The notes beneath the pieces were generated by a model that worked only from the letters and a program-made list of their open reading frames with translations, made no database searches and was not told where the DNA came from. Made by a program: the position numbers and the translations under genes. From UBA4675 sp964601265 (GTDB taxonomy: Bacteria; Bacillota; Clostridia; Christensenellales; Borkfalkiaceae), in contig CAZRMT010000003.1 in the NCBI GenBank assembly GCA_964601265.1, forward strand, positions 1 to 64,000: DNA of 64,000 bases, in the 5' to 3' direction. This document shows positions 7,157 to 15,429 of the stretch, piece after piece (positions within the stretch are counted from its first letter, which is position 1; every line of letters starts with the position of its first letter).

Positions 7157-7965
7157 GCAAAAGTATAACTTATGGCGAGTTTATAGCGTATTGGTTAGAG
7201 GTTTACAAAAAACCGTACTTGAAACCGTCAAGCTATAAGAGAATACTAGCGGAGATAAAAAACCATATCCCCGAAGAGGTAAAACGATTAAGGCTTAACC
7301 GTTTAAGCGTACTTGCGATAGATAAGGCAATATCGGACATAGACTTGTCAAGGTCGAGGAAATACGCATATTATGTTTACCACAATTCATTACACCGTGC
7401 GTACTGTTTAGGACTTATAACGGACAATATAGCGGACAAGCTTTTTTTGGTTAGGCATCGACAGAAGAGAGGGCAAGCATTAATCCACGAGGAGCAAGAG
7501 GGTTTTATATAAGCTATAAAGGGCACTTGCTACGAAAACGCTTTTTTGTTTTTACTGCATAGCGGAATAAGACGGACGGAGCTAGTAACGATAAAATTTG
7601 ACGATATACACGAAAAGGACTTGCTAATAAAGATAAGAGGGACGAAAACGGACGAAAGCGAGCGTTTTATCCCGTTAACGAGTAAATTATCGGAGATAAT
7701 CGAAAAACAGCGAGAAGGGGTAAAAGACGGGCTAATATTCCCGTATTACCCCGATACACTAACCCACCATTTTAAAAGGTACTGTAAAAACCATAAGTTG
7801 CACGATTTACGGCATACTTATATTACCCGTTGTGCGGAGAGCGGTATAAATATAAACGTAACGCAGGCGTTAGTAGGGCATAAAACCTTAAATACCACGC
7901 TGGCGATATATACTCATATTTCGGCGAAATTCATTCAAGCTGAAATCACAAAATTAAAAATATAA
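7150..7965 (+). pseudogene. Tyrosine recombinase (integrase) interrupted by an in-frame TAA
   Basis: One reading frame of 271 codons split by TAA at 7510-7512. The first 120 residues are the core-binding domain. The remainder holds the catalytic domain with Arg in SGIRRTEL, the box HDLRHTY, the GH of LVGHKT and the Tyr nucleophile in LAIYTH. The stop stands where related integrases have Lys (FI-stop-AIKGT), so one base change AAA to TAA explains it. The C-terminal frame could be started from TTG 7546 but has no clear ribosome site. The gene lies at the element end, adjacent to the tRNA att site, as usual. The relic copy has the same stop. Confidence 0.8.
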
Positions 7966-7980
7966 CACACTAAAAACAGT

Positions 7981-8014
7981 AAAAGACGATAGCAAAAACT
8001 ACCGTCTTTTTTTT
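7981..8014 (+). terminator. Integrase terminator, copy 2
   Basis: AAAAGACGATAG / CTACCGTCTTTT with one mismatch, then T8, abutting the tRNA 3' end. Identical to the copy at 4137-4170. Confidence 0.7.
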
Positions 8015-8068
8015 GGTGCCGAAGGCGGGACTTGAACCCGCACGTTGTCGCCAACAATGGATTTTGAG
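8014..8068. repeat. Attachment-site duplicate within the intact tRNA-Leu
   Basis: Identical to 4170-4224. This copy lies inside the complete tRNA gene and covers anticodon loop to CCA, so integration restored a working tRNA. Confidence 0.85.
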
Positions 8069-8099
8069 TCCATCGCGTCTACCATTCCACCACTTCGGC
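8014..8099 (-). tRNA. tRNA-Leu (anticodon CAA)
   Basis: 86 nt including encoded CCA. The acceptor GCCGAAG / CTTCGGC is perfectly paired, discriminator A. The anticodon loop CTCAAAA gives anticodon CAA (codon UUG), and there is a long variable arm as in class II tRNAs. It serves as the integration site of the mini-element. Confidence 0.95.
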
Positions 8100-8115
8100 T
8101 TAAATTTACTTTATA

Positions 8116-8144
8116 ATATTAACACATTTTTTGTCTTTTATCAA
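8116..8144 (-). promoter_or_regulatory. Promoter of tRNA-Leu(CAA)
   Basis: Minus strand: TTGATA (8144-8139), 17-base spacer, TAATAT (8121-8116), about 17 bases before the tRNA 5' end. Confidence 0.6.
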
Positions 8145-8156
8145 GCATTTTTTTAT

Positions 8157-8194
8157 AACTCTTGCGTAAAAAAACGTTTTTTTACGCAAGAGTT
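8157..8194. terminator. 38-bp perfect palindrome, terminator
   Basis: The sequence is self-complementary over its whole length: AACTCTTGCGT, A7, CG, T7, then ACGCAAGAGTT. On the plus strand it runs into GAAAT8, a classic intrinsic terminator. On the minus strand it follows the PII-like gene. It isolates the tRNA/element from the neighbouring operon. Confidence 0.7.
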
Positions 8195-8229
8195 GAAATT
8201 TTTTTTATAAAATTTACCGCAACCGACAC

Positions 8230-8907
8230 TTAATCGTTAAACGCTTTTATTCCCGCAACAGAGCTTACGGGTAGGGCAAACGTAATTCCGTGGGCGGAGG
8301 TTTCGCTACCGGCGTGGTTCATAATGGCAAGCATAATATCGTCCCTACGTTCCTTTTTGGCTACGATATACACCATTTCTTTTTCTTCGGAAATGTTAAG
8401 TCCGAAAAACTTTGTGTAAGAAGCTCCCGTTCCTTTTGCTTTAAGTACCGTTCCACCGCCTGCGCCCGCTTCTTTTGCGCAATCCATAACCGTATCGGTA
8501 TTTCCCTTATCTACAATCGTTACGATTAAAACGTATTTACATTCGTTATCAGACATATCGTTCTCCTTTTTTTCAATGGTTTTTTCGCCTATTAAACAAT
8601 TCTTTGCGGATTGACCGCCAAGACTGTCTACAGGCATAAGTAAAGCTATTCCGTTGCCTTGTTCGTCAATTCTAAGCTCTTTCGTCAGTCCTTGTATTAC
8701 GTGTTCGGCGTCCTTGTCGGTTACGACGGTTTCGAACATAACCATTTCGGTTTTTTCAAGTCCTAAATAACTTAAAGTTTTTTCGTTTGCCGTGCCGTAA
8801 CAAAGCTTGCTTAAAATTAGCGTTGCGTCGTTTTTCTTAAAATAATCGACGTAGGCTTCAGAGTATGCTCTTTTCGTTATCGTTATTAAATATTTCAAAC
8901 CTTGCAT
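8230..8907 (-). CDS. PII-like signalling protein with two fused PII-type domains
   Basis: 225 residues. Two halves each begin with a LKYLITIT / CKYVLIVTIV strand and carry the ferredoxin-like pattern of GlnB/GlnK: first domain residues about 1-105, second about 120-225 (ending GITFALPVSSVAGI). The second has the ...AGAGGGTVLKAKG segment that corresponds to the GxxGG(T)VL region before the T-loop, but the uridylylated Tyr motif of true PII is not evident. It starts at ATG 8907 after AGGAG and ends the two-gene operon eight bases after the DUF1538 gene. PII proteins sense nucleotides and gate transporters, so it probably controls the membrane protein. Confidence 0.8.
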   Translation of the reverse strand: MQGLKYLITITKRAYSEAYVDYFKKNDATLILSKLCYGTANEKTLSYLGLEKTEMVMFETVVTDKDAEHVIQGLTKELRIDEQGNGIALLMPVDSLGGQSAKNCLIGEKTIEKKENDMSDNECKYVLIVTIVDKGNTDTVMDCAKEAGAGGGTVLKAKGTGASYTKFFGLNISEEKEMVYIVAKKERRDDIMLAIMNHAGSETSAHGITFALPVSSVAGIKAFND

Positions 8908-8915
8908 AAATACTC

Positions 8916-10448
8916 CTAATCGATAATTTGTTCCGAAACGTTTTCGGTTTTCGTTGATTTAGATTTTCTTGTTTTGATTTTATAAACCAATCCTAAAATT
9001 TGAATGGTAATAAGAGGCGTCATAGCGACCATTGCCACCACGCCGAAGCCGTATTTGGCGACGTCGACGCCGACCGTTGAACAAGCTCCGAGGGCAAGCG
9101 GTAGTAAAAAGCCCGTTGCCATTGCGCCCGAAGCAACTCCGCCCGAGTCGAAGGCTATCGCCGTGAAAATATCGGGTACGAAAAACATTAAAATAAGTGC
9201 AATAGAGTAGCCGGGGATTAAAATCCACATAATATCTATACGGAACAATATACGCATCATTGCGATTCCTACCGATACCGCTACGCCTATCATAAGGCTT
9301 ACGGAAAGCGCTTTTTTGGGGATTGCGCCCGAAGTAATTTCGTAAACTTGTTTGGTTAAAACGTGAACGGCGGGTTCAGCCGCAACCACGAAGAAACCTA
9401 TAACCATTCCTATCGGAATTAGTATCCAATTATAAGAAAGCGCTCCTATTTGTTCGCCTAAAAGTTTTCCGACGGGTAAAAATCCGAGGTTTACGCCCGT
9501 TAAAAAGAGTACGAGTCCGACATAAGTGTAGAGTATACCTATAATAATCCTTATATAGTTGGCTTTATCTATTTTTTGTCCGAAAATGCTAAACAGTAAA
9601 AAGAAAACGACTATAGGCGTTAACGCTAATGCCACTTCCGCCATATAAGTCGGCAACCCTTTACCTATAAAGGACAATAAATCTTGCGAGTCGGCTATCG
9701 TGGTTATGGACGAAGAGGAGGAGTTTATCGTTTCGGGTTTATAAATAAGCCCTAAAATCATTACCGACAAAATAGGTCCGATAGAGCATAAAGCCGTCAA
9801 TCCGAATCCGTCGGAATCGGCGTTTTTATCGCTTCTCATACCCGCGATACCCGTACCGATTGCGATAATAAAAGGAACGCTCATAGGTCCCGTGGTAACC
9901 CCGCCCGAATCGAACGCAACGCTTAAAAAAGCTTTTGGAACGAAGAAAGATAAAACGAAAGTCAACACGTAGAAAAAGAGCAATACGTATTTAAGTTTTA
10001 TATTCAGTAGCGACCTTAAAAACGCAAATACCAAAAAAAGACCTACGCCGACGCCGACCGAAATTATTAAAACGTATTTATCGACAGCTTCCGCAAGCTG
10101 TTCGGCAAGAACGGTTAAATCGGGTTCGGAAACGGTGATTAAAACGCCGACTAAAAAGAATACGGGGATAATGAGCCATAATTTTTTGCTTTTTACCACG
10201 CCCGTGCCGACGTATTCTCCGATAGGAGTCATCGCCGTGTCTGCGCCCAAGGTAAAAAGCCCCATTCCTATTACCACTAACGCCACGCACACGATAAAGG
10301 CAAGCAACGTGTCGGCAGGGATAGGAGATATAGTAAAACACAACAGTAAAACTATAACCGAAATCGGCAAAACCGAAGAAAAAGATTCTTTTATTTTGTC
10401 ACGAATAATGGTTCTGTCTCTGTATAGGAAAAGTTTGTTTTTCTTCAA
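8916..10448 (-). CDS. DUF1538 family membrane protein (putative transporter)
   Basis: 510 residues, about twelve membrane helices in two homologous halves. Each half holds a conserved loop, FDSGGVTTGPM near 179-189 and FDSGGVASGAM near 432-442, followed by a glycine-rich helix. This duplicated motif is the hallmark of DUF1538, commonly found beside PII-like genes. Transport function is inferred and the substrate is unknown. Start is TTG 10448 with GGGGGCG upstream; a promoter lies about 30 bases before. Confidence 0.85.
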   Translation of the reverse strand: MKKNKLFLYRDRTIIRDKIKESFSSVLPISVIVLLLCFTISPIPADTLLAFIVCVALVVIGMGLFTLGADTAMTPIGEYVGTGVVKSKKLWLIIPVFFLVGVLITVSEPDLTVLAEQLAEAVDKYVLIISVGVGVGLFLVFAFLRSLLNIKLKYVLLFFYVLTFVLSFFVPKAFLSVAFDSGGVTTGPMSVPFIIAIGTGIAGMRSDKNADSDGFGLTALCSIGPILSVMILGLIYKPETINSSSSSITTIADSQDLLSFIGKGLPTYMAEVALALTPIVVFFLLFSIFGQKIDKANYIRIIIGILYTYVGLVLFLTGVNLGFLPVGKLLGEQIGALSYNWILIPIGMVIGFFVVAAEPAVHVLTKQVYEITSGAIPKKALSVSLMIGVAVSVGIAMMRILFRIDIMWILIPGYSIALILMFFVPDIFTAIAFDSGGVASGAMATGFLLPLALGACSTVGVDVAKYGFGVVAMVAMTPLITIQILGLVYKIKTRKSKSTKTENVSEQIID

Positions 10449-10476
10449 TTTACGCCCCCTTGAATATTTTTAGCAA

Positions 10477-10506
10477 ATTATAACAAATACGCATTATAAA
10501 AGTCAA
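10477..10506 (-). promoter_or_regulatory. Promoter of the DUF1538/PII-like operon
   Basis: Minus strand: TTGACT (10506-10501), 18-base spacer, extended -10 TGTTATAAT with TATAAT at 10482-10477. Confidence 0.65.
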
Positions 10507-10606
10507 CGGTTTTTTAAAATTCTTGCGTACGATAAACGAAAAATATCAAACTGTTTAATTTAGGCGAAATAAATTTTAAAAAGTTTTAAAAAGTTGTCAT
10601 AAACTA

Positions 10607-10635
10607 TTGACAAAAGCAAATATTAAGTGTAATAT
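10607..10635 (+). promoter_or_regulatory. Promoter of the heat-shock operon
   Basis: TTGACA (10607-10612), 17-base spacer, TAATAT (10630-10635). The CIRCE element begins 12 bases downstream. Confidence 0.75.
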
Positions 10636-10646
10636 AAAGTCATAAT

Positions 10647-10673
10647 TTAGCACTCATAACATATGATTGCTAA
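10647..10673 (+). promoter_or_regulatory. CIRCE operator (HrcA binding site)
   Basis: TTAGCACTC, nine-base spacer, GATTGCTAA. This is the CIRCE consensus with one mismatch in the right arm. It lies between promoter and hrcA, so the operon is HrcA-autoregulated. Confidence 0.92.
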
Positions 10674-10699
10674 CACTCACAAAAGGGGGTTTGCTAAAA

Positions 10700-11716
10700 A
10701 TGGAATTGTCGGATAGAAAGAAAAAGATTTTACAAATAGTCGTTGACGATTACATTCAAACAGCCGTCCCCGTGTCGTCGAAAGCGATTGCCGACAAGTA
10801 TTTAACAAATATTTCCTCCGCAACGGTAAGGAGCGAGTTGTCCGCATTGGAAGAGCTAGGGTATTTATCTCAACCGCATACTTCTGCAGGGAGAATTCCG
10901 TCGGGGAAAGCGTATAAATTATACGTAAGCGAACTTATGGTAAAAGATAAGCTTACCCACAGCGAGCTGGAATACATTAAAAAAGTTTTTCTAGAAAGAG
11001 CGGACAATATGGAAACGGTTTTAAAATCCGCAGTAAAAGTAATAAGTCAGCTAACTTCTTTAACCACGGTGGCGATAGCCTCGCACGAGGGAACCGAAAA
11101 ACTTTTAAACGTTAAGCTTGTAAGACTCCTACCCGATAAAGCTCTTTTAATAATCGTTACGGACACTAAAATATTAAAGGACAATATTATAGATATTCCT
11201 ACTAATATGAGCGAAGAACAGTTAGAGGACACCAACGTTTTTCTTGCTAAATGTTGCAAAGATAAAACCATTGAAGAATTTTGTTCTTGTTCGGTGGAAA
11301 TAGAAGACAGTTTTTCCGACTTAAAAACGATTTTTTTAAACGTTATAGACGCATTAAAGGAATACGTTGACGCAAACGGCGAAGTTTTTTCGGAAGGGGA
11401 AGCAAAAATTTGTTCCTTACCCGAGTATGCCGACGCCGAAAAGATTAAAAATTTCCTTTCCGTGGTAACGGATAAAGAAAAGATTTTTTCAATTATGGCG
11501 GACAACGACAGAGATATAAAGATAAACATAAAAGTAGGTTCCGAAAACTCTCAAATGCCGGACGACTGTTCGCTAGTGAGCGCAACCTATTACGCTAACG
11601 GCGTAAAGCTCGGGACGTACGGAGTTATAGGACCTAACCGTATGGACTATCAAAAAGTCGTATGCGTTTTGGAAAACGTAGGAAGAATTATAGAAAGCAT
11701 TTTAAATAAAAGATAG
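10700..11716 (+). CDS. hrcA: Heat-inducible transcription repressor HrcA
   Basis: 338 residues from ATG 10700, eleven bases after AAGGGGGT; an upstream in-frame TTG at 10667 overlaps CIRCE and is rejected. The N-terminal winged helix has RKKKILQIVVDDYIQTAVPVSSK and the HTH/wing region SSATVRSELSALEELGYLSQPHTSAGRIPS, diagnostic for HrcA. The rest is the dimerisation and inserted domains. It represses the operon through CIRCE and is activated as a repressor by chaperonin. First gene of hrcA-grpE-dnaK-dnaJ. Confidence 0.97.
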   Translation: MELSDRKKKILQIVVDDYIQTAVPVSSKAIADKYLTNISSATVRSELSALEELGYLSQPHTSAGRIPSGKAYKLYVSELMVKDKLTHSELEYIKKVFLERADNMETVLKSAVKVISQLTSLTTVAIASHEGTEKLLNVKLVRLLPDKALLIIVTDTKILKDNIIDIPTNMSEEQLEDTNVFLAKCCKDKTIEEFCSCSVEIEDSFSDLKTIFLNVIDALKEYVDANGEVFSEGEAKICSLPEYADAEKIKNFLSVVTDKEKIFSIMADNDRDIKINIKVGSENSQMPDDCSLVSATYYANGVKLGTYGVIGPNRMDYQKVVCVLENVGRIIESILNKR

Positions 11717-11734
11717 CCCGAAAAAGGAGAAGTA

Positions 11735-12280
11735 ATGGACGAAAAAGAAAAAGACACCGTCGAAGAGGTTGTCGTAGACGAGTTTGAAAACCTCGGTAAC
11801 GAAGAACTGAAAAGTATGATACTTGCTTTGCGAAACGAGAACGAAGAGTTAAAAAAAGAGGCGGAAAAAGCAAGCGAATACAAGGACAGTTGGTATCGTG
11901 CGAAAGCAGATTTTGAAAATTTTAAAAAGAGAAACAATGAAACTAGGCGTCTTGCTTACGAAGAGGGTAAAACCGACCTGATAAAAAAGATTTTGAGTAT
12001 AGGCGACAATTTGGAAAGAGCGGTTGCCACTTCCGTGGACGAAAAAACCAAGCAAGGGCTTGAAATGCTCGTTAGGAATTTTCAAGACGTTCTTACAAAT
12101 ATCGGCGTTAGCGAAATAAATCCCGTAGGCGAACAGTTCGACCCAAACAAAGCGGAAGCCGTTATGATGGCGGACGCCGAAAACGGAGAGGAAAGCGGAA
12201 CGGTTAAACAAGTATTTTTAAAAGGTTACGCGCTTGGCGACAAAATTATAAGGTTTGCACAAGTCGTAGTTATAAAATAA
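11735..12280 (+). CDS. grpE: Nucleotide exchange factor GrpE
   Basis: 181 residues. An acidic N terminus and long coiled coil (ENEELKKEAEKASEYKDSWYRAKADFENFKKRNNETR) are followed by the beta domain with PVGEQFDPNKAEAV and KGYALGDKIIRFAQVVV. It releases ADP from DnaK. It lies between hrcA and dnaK, with AAAGGAG before ATG 11735. Confidence 0.97.
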   Translation: MDEKEKDTVEEVVVDEFENLGNEELKSMILALRNENEELKKEAEKASEYKDSWYRAKADFENFKKRNNETRRLAYEEGKTDLIKKILSIGDNLERAVATSVDEKTKQGLEMLVRNFQDVLTNIGVSEINPVGEQFDPNKAEAVMMADAENGEESGTVKQVFLKGYALGDKIIRFAQVVVIK

Positions 12281-12309
12281 GTAAATAAGAAAAAGGAGAT
12301 ATAAAGATT

Positions 12310-14106
12310 ATGAGTAAAATTATCGGTATAGATTTAGGAACGACTAATTCTTGCGTAGCGGTTATGGAAGGCGGTGAACCCGTAGTTATTGCGAACGCAG
12401 AAGGTTCTAGAACGACTCCTTCGGTAGTCGGATTTCAAAAAGACGGACAAAGACTTGTCGGACAGATAGCAAAGCGTCAAGCGGTTGCAAACGCCGACAG
12501 AACGGTTATTTCGATTAAAAGACATATGGGAAGCGACTATAAAGTCGATATAGACGGCAAAAAGTACTCCCCGCAAGAAATTTCCGCAATGGTACTCGGA
12601 AAACTTAAAAAGGATGCGGAGGGGTATCTCGGCGAAACGGTTACGGACGCCGTTATCACTTGCCCCGCATACTTTAACGACGCACAACGTCAAGCCACGA
12701 AAGATGCCGGCAAAATTGCAGGACTTAACGTTTTAAGAGTTATAAACGAACCTACTGCGGCTGCGCTTGCATACGGACTTGACAAAGATACGGGAAATCA
12801 TAAAGTTTTAATTTACGATTTGGGCGGAGGAACGTTCGACGTATCTATTTTGGATATAGGCGACGGCGTATTCGAAGTTTTGGCGACCAACGGCGACACC
12901 AAACTCGGCGGAGACGATTTCGATAATAAGATTATAGATTATTTAGTCGACGACTTTAAGAGTAAAGAGGGTATTGATCTTTCCAAGGACAAAATGGCAA
13001 TGCAAAGGCTTAAAGAAGCCGCCGAAAAAGCTAAAATCGAACTTTCAGGAATGTCTTCTACAACGGTTAGCCTACCCTTTATAACGGCAGACGCAACGGG
13101 ACCGAAGCATATGGAAGTAACGCTCACCAAACAAAAATTCGACGCTTTGACCGAAGATTTGGTTGAAAGAACGTTGCAACCTATGAAAAAGGCGTTAGCC
13201 GATGCGAAACTCAGCTACTCGGATATAGCAAAGGTTATTTTAGTAGGTGGTTCTACTCGTATTCCCGCCGTACAAGAAGCGGTTAAAAAGGAAACGGGCA
13301 AAGAACCGTTTAAGGGAATTAACCCCGACGAATGCGTTGCAATCGGCGCGGCTATTCAAGGCGGTGTTTTAACGGGCGACGTTAAGGACGTATTGCTTTT
13401 GGACGTAACGCCTTTAACGCTCGGAATTGAAACTATGGGTGGAGTTATGACTACGCTTATCGAAAGAAACACGACTATTCCTACCAAGAAATCTCAAGTG
13501 TTCTCAACCGCCGCGGATAATCAAACTGAAGTTACCATTCACGTTTTACAAGGCGAAAGAAAGTTTGCAAAAGACAACAAAACTTTGGGACAATTCAATT
13601 TAGGCGGAATAGCTCCCGCTCCGAGAGGAATTCCTCAAATAGAAGTTACTTTCGATATAGACGCAAACGGTATAGTTCACGTAACCGCAATGGATAAAGC
13701 GACGAATAAGAGTAGCGATATAACGATTACTTCTTCCAGCAACCTTTCCAAAGAGGATATAGACAAAGCCGTAAAAGAGGCTCAGGAATACGAAGCCGAG
13801 GATAATAAGAGAAAGGAAAAGGTTGACGCTCATAACCAGTTGGACGGATTTATTTTCGCAACCGAAAAATCGGTTAAAGAATTGGGCGACAAGCTTACCG
13901 AAGAAGATAAGGCGACAATAGAAGAAGCCGTGAAGGAAGCTAAAGAAAAGTTAAACAGCGACGCCGTTGAAGAATTAAAGTCGGCTCAAGAAAAATTAGC
14001 TCAAGCAACTTCGCCTATTTTCAGCAAGATTTATCAACAAGCGGGCGAACAATCGGGAGCTGACGGAAGCACAGGCGGTGACGATACGGAATTCCACCAA
14101 AACTAA
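12310..14106 (+). CDS. dnaK: Chaperone DnaK (Hsp70)
   Basis: 598 residues. N-terminal ATPase signatures are IGIDLGTTNSCVAV, IYDLGGGTFDVSIL and VILVGGSTRIPAVQ. The substrate-binding domain starts at the DVTPLTLGIETMGG segment near residue 365, and the C-terminal lid is helical. As usual for Gram-positive DnaK, the 24-residue insertion of the proteobacterial ATPase domain is lacking. The tail ends GGDDTEFHQN. An unusually strong stem-loop separates it from dnaJ. Confidence 0.98.
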   Translation: MSKIIGIDLGTTNSCVAVMEGGEPVVIANAEGSRTTPSVVGFQKDGQRLVGQIAKRQAVANADRTVISIKRHMGSDYKVDIDGKKYSPQEISAMVLGKLKKDAEGYLGETVTDAVITCPAYFNDAQRQATKDAGKIAGLNVLRVINEPTAAALAYGLDKDTGNHKVLIYDLGGGTFDVSILDIGDGVFEVLATNGDTKLGGDDFDNKIIDYLVDDFKSKEGIDLSKDKMAMQRLKEAAEKAKIELSGMSSTTVSLPFITADATGPKHMEVTLTKQKFDALTEDLVERTLQPMKKALADAKLSYSDIAKVILVGGSTRIPAVQEAVKKETGKEPFKGINPDECVAIGAAIQGGVLTGDVKDVLLLDVTPLTLGIETMGGVMTTLIERNTTIPTKKSQVFSTAADNQTEVTIHVLQGERKFAKDNKTLGQFNLGGIAPAPRGIPQIEVTFDIDANGIVHVTAMDKATNKSSDITITSSSNLSKEDIDKAVKEAQEYEAEDNKRKEKVDAHNQLDGFIFATEKSVKELGDKLTEEDKATIEEAVKEAKEKLNSDAVEELKSAQEKLAQATSPIFSKIYQQAGEQSGADGSTGGDDTEFHQN

Positions 14107-14125
14107 TAATAAATTGTAACGATAA

Positions 14126-14155
14126 AATAAGTTGCGTTTTACGACGCAACTTATT
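14126..14155 (+). terminator. dnaK-dnaJ intercistronic stem-loop
   Basis: AATAAGTTGCG (14126-14136) and CGCAACTTATT (14145-14155) form an 11-bp perfect stem with an eight-base loop and no U-run after it. It probably acts as a partial terminator or 3' end protector, giving more DnaK than DnaJ. Confidence 0.5.
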
Positions 14156-14179
14156 AATGTGTTATTTTAAAGGTGCAAA

Positions 14180-15331
14180 ATGGCAGATAAAAAGAATTAT
14201 TATGATATATTAGGGGTATCGAAAACGGCAAGTTCCGACGAAATAAAATCGGCTTATAGAAAGCTTGCCCGTCAATATCACCCTGATTTACACCCCAACG
14301 ACGAGGCGTGTGCCACTAGGTTTAAAGAGATAAACGAAGCCAACGAGATTTTATCCGACCCCGACAAGAGAAAAAAATACGATTTTGAACTCGAACACCC
14401 CGAAAGTGCGGGGTTTGGCGGATTTGGTGGCGACGGTTTCGGAGGTTTCGGAGGATTCGGCGATATTTTCGGCGATATTTTCGGCGGAGGATTTTCTAGC
14501 GGAAGGACGGAAAGACCTACGAAAAGCAAAGGCGAAGATATAACGGTAGAGTTAGAGCTTTCGTTTATGGACGCCGTTAAAGGCGTAAAAAAGAGCGTAA
14601 ATTATGCAAGAAAGGAACCTTGTTCGTCTTGTAAAGGTACGGGAGCAAAGGACGGAACGGCTTATAGCGTATGTTCTTCTTGTAACGGAACGGGGCAAAG
14701 GCAATATAGGCGTAGTACGGGATTTTTTACGCAAGTTACTTACGGGGCGTGTTCCGACTGTAACGGAACGGGTAAGAAAATTACGACGAAATGTACGGCT
14801 TGTTCGGGTAAAGGGTATTTAAAGAAGAATACCGCCGTAGAACTCGATATTCCGGGCGGAGCAGATACGGGAAGTTACCTTAAAAAGCGTGGAATGGGAA
14901 ATGCCTCTTCTAACGGAGGCGAATGCGGAGATTTAATAGTTGTAATTAAAGTTTTACCTCATAAATTGTTTAAGAGGAAAAACTTCGATTTATACGTAGA
15001 TTTGCCCATATCTTACGCCACTGCGGTTTTGGGCGGAAAAATTATGGCTCCCGGAGTGGATAAACTAGAAGAATTGGAAATTCCCAAGGGAACTCAAAGC
15101 GGAAAAGTGCTTTGTTTAAGAGGAAAGGGTATAAATTCACGACTCGGAACGGGCAATTTATACTATAACGTTATTGTTGAAACTCCCGCAAAATTCAATT
15201 CCGAACAAGAGAGACTGTTAAGACTATTTGCGTTGGAGGGCGATTTAAAGCAAACGCCTAAAATGAAAGATTTTTACGATAACGTAAATAAACTTTACGG
15301 CGACGACCCGTATAAAAAGATTAAGTTTTAA
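14180..15331 (+). CDS. dnaJ: Chaperone DnaJ (Hsp40)
   Basis: 383 residues. J domain with YHPDLHP near residue 33, a Gly/Phe-rich linker (GFGGFGGDGFGG type), four CxxCxGxG zinc motifs (CSSCKGTG, CSSCNGTG, CSDCNGTG, CTACSGKG) between about 150 and 220, then the C-terminal substrate-binding domains. It stimulates DnaK ATPase. Last gene of the heat-shock operon, followed by a strong terminator. Confidence 0.97.
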   Translation: MADKKNYYDILGVSKTASSDEIKSAYRKLARQYHPDLHPNDEACATRFKEINEANEILSDPDKRKKYDFELEHPESAGFGGFGGDGFGGFGGFGDIFGDIFGGGFSSGRTERPTKSKGEDITVELELSFMDAVKGVKKSVNYARKEPCSSCKGTGAKDGTAYSVCSSCNGTGQRQYRRSTGFFTQVTYGACSDCNGTGKKITTKCTACSGKGYLKKNTAVELDIPGGADTGSYLKKRGMGNASSNGGECGDLIVVIKVLPHKLFKRKNFDLYVDLPISYATAVLGGKIMAPGVDKLEELEIPKGTQSGKVLCLRGKGINSRLGTGNLYYNVIVETPAKFNSEQERLLRLFALEGDLKQTPKMKDFYDNVNKLYGDDPYKKIKF

Positions 15332-15348
15332 TAACTTTATATAAAATA

Positions 15349-15384
15349 AAATCTCGCTACTTTCGGTGAAAAGTAGCGAGATTT
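15349..15384. terminator. Bidirectional terminator between dnaJ and the giant surface protein
   Basis: AAATCTCGCTACTTT (15349-15363) pairs perfectly with AAAGTAGCGAGATTT (15370-15384), six-base loop, T-rich on the right and A-rich on the left. It serves both convergent operons. Confidence 0.8.
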
Positions 15385-15429
15385 GTTTTGTTGTAAATAG
15401 ATACTTAAAATGCTTTTTATTTTACCATA

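Larger units (their letters stand above)
4170..8068. mobile_element. tRNA-Leu-integrated mini-element with HUH-like Rep and tyrosine recombinase
   Basis: Bounded by direct 55-bp att copies (4170-4224 and 8014-8068), repeat distance 3,844 bp. Content from left: a non-coding block with a compound hairpin (4225-4730), an XRE repressor on the minus strand, an operator-rich divergent promoter, five small plus-strand genes, a rolling-circle-like Rep, and an integrase next to the tRNA. There are no capsid, relaxase-transfer or resistance genes. The layout suggests a small integrative plasmid-like or satellite element. The integrase has an in-frame stop, so the element may now be unable to move by itself. 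Confidence 0.8.

Noticed and set aside
7150..7965. Alternative genetic code with TAA as sense codon
   Set aside because: TAA ends many intact genes in the window (for example dnaK, grpE, aspS-side genes and dnaG), so the integrase stop is a local event.
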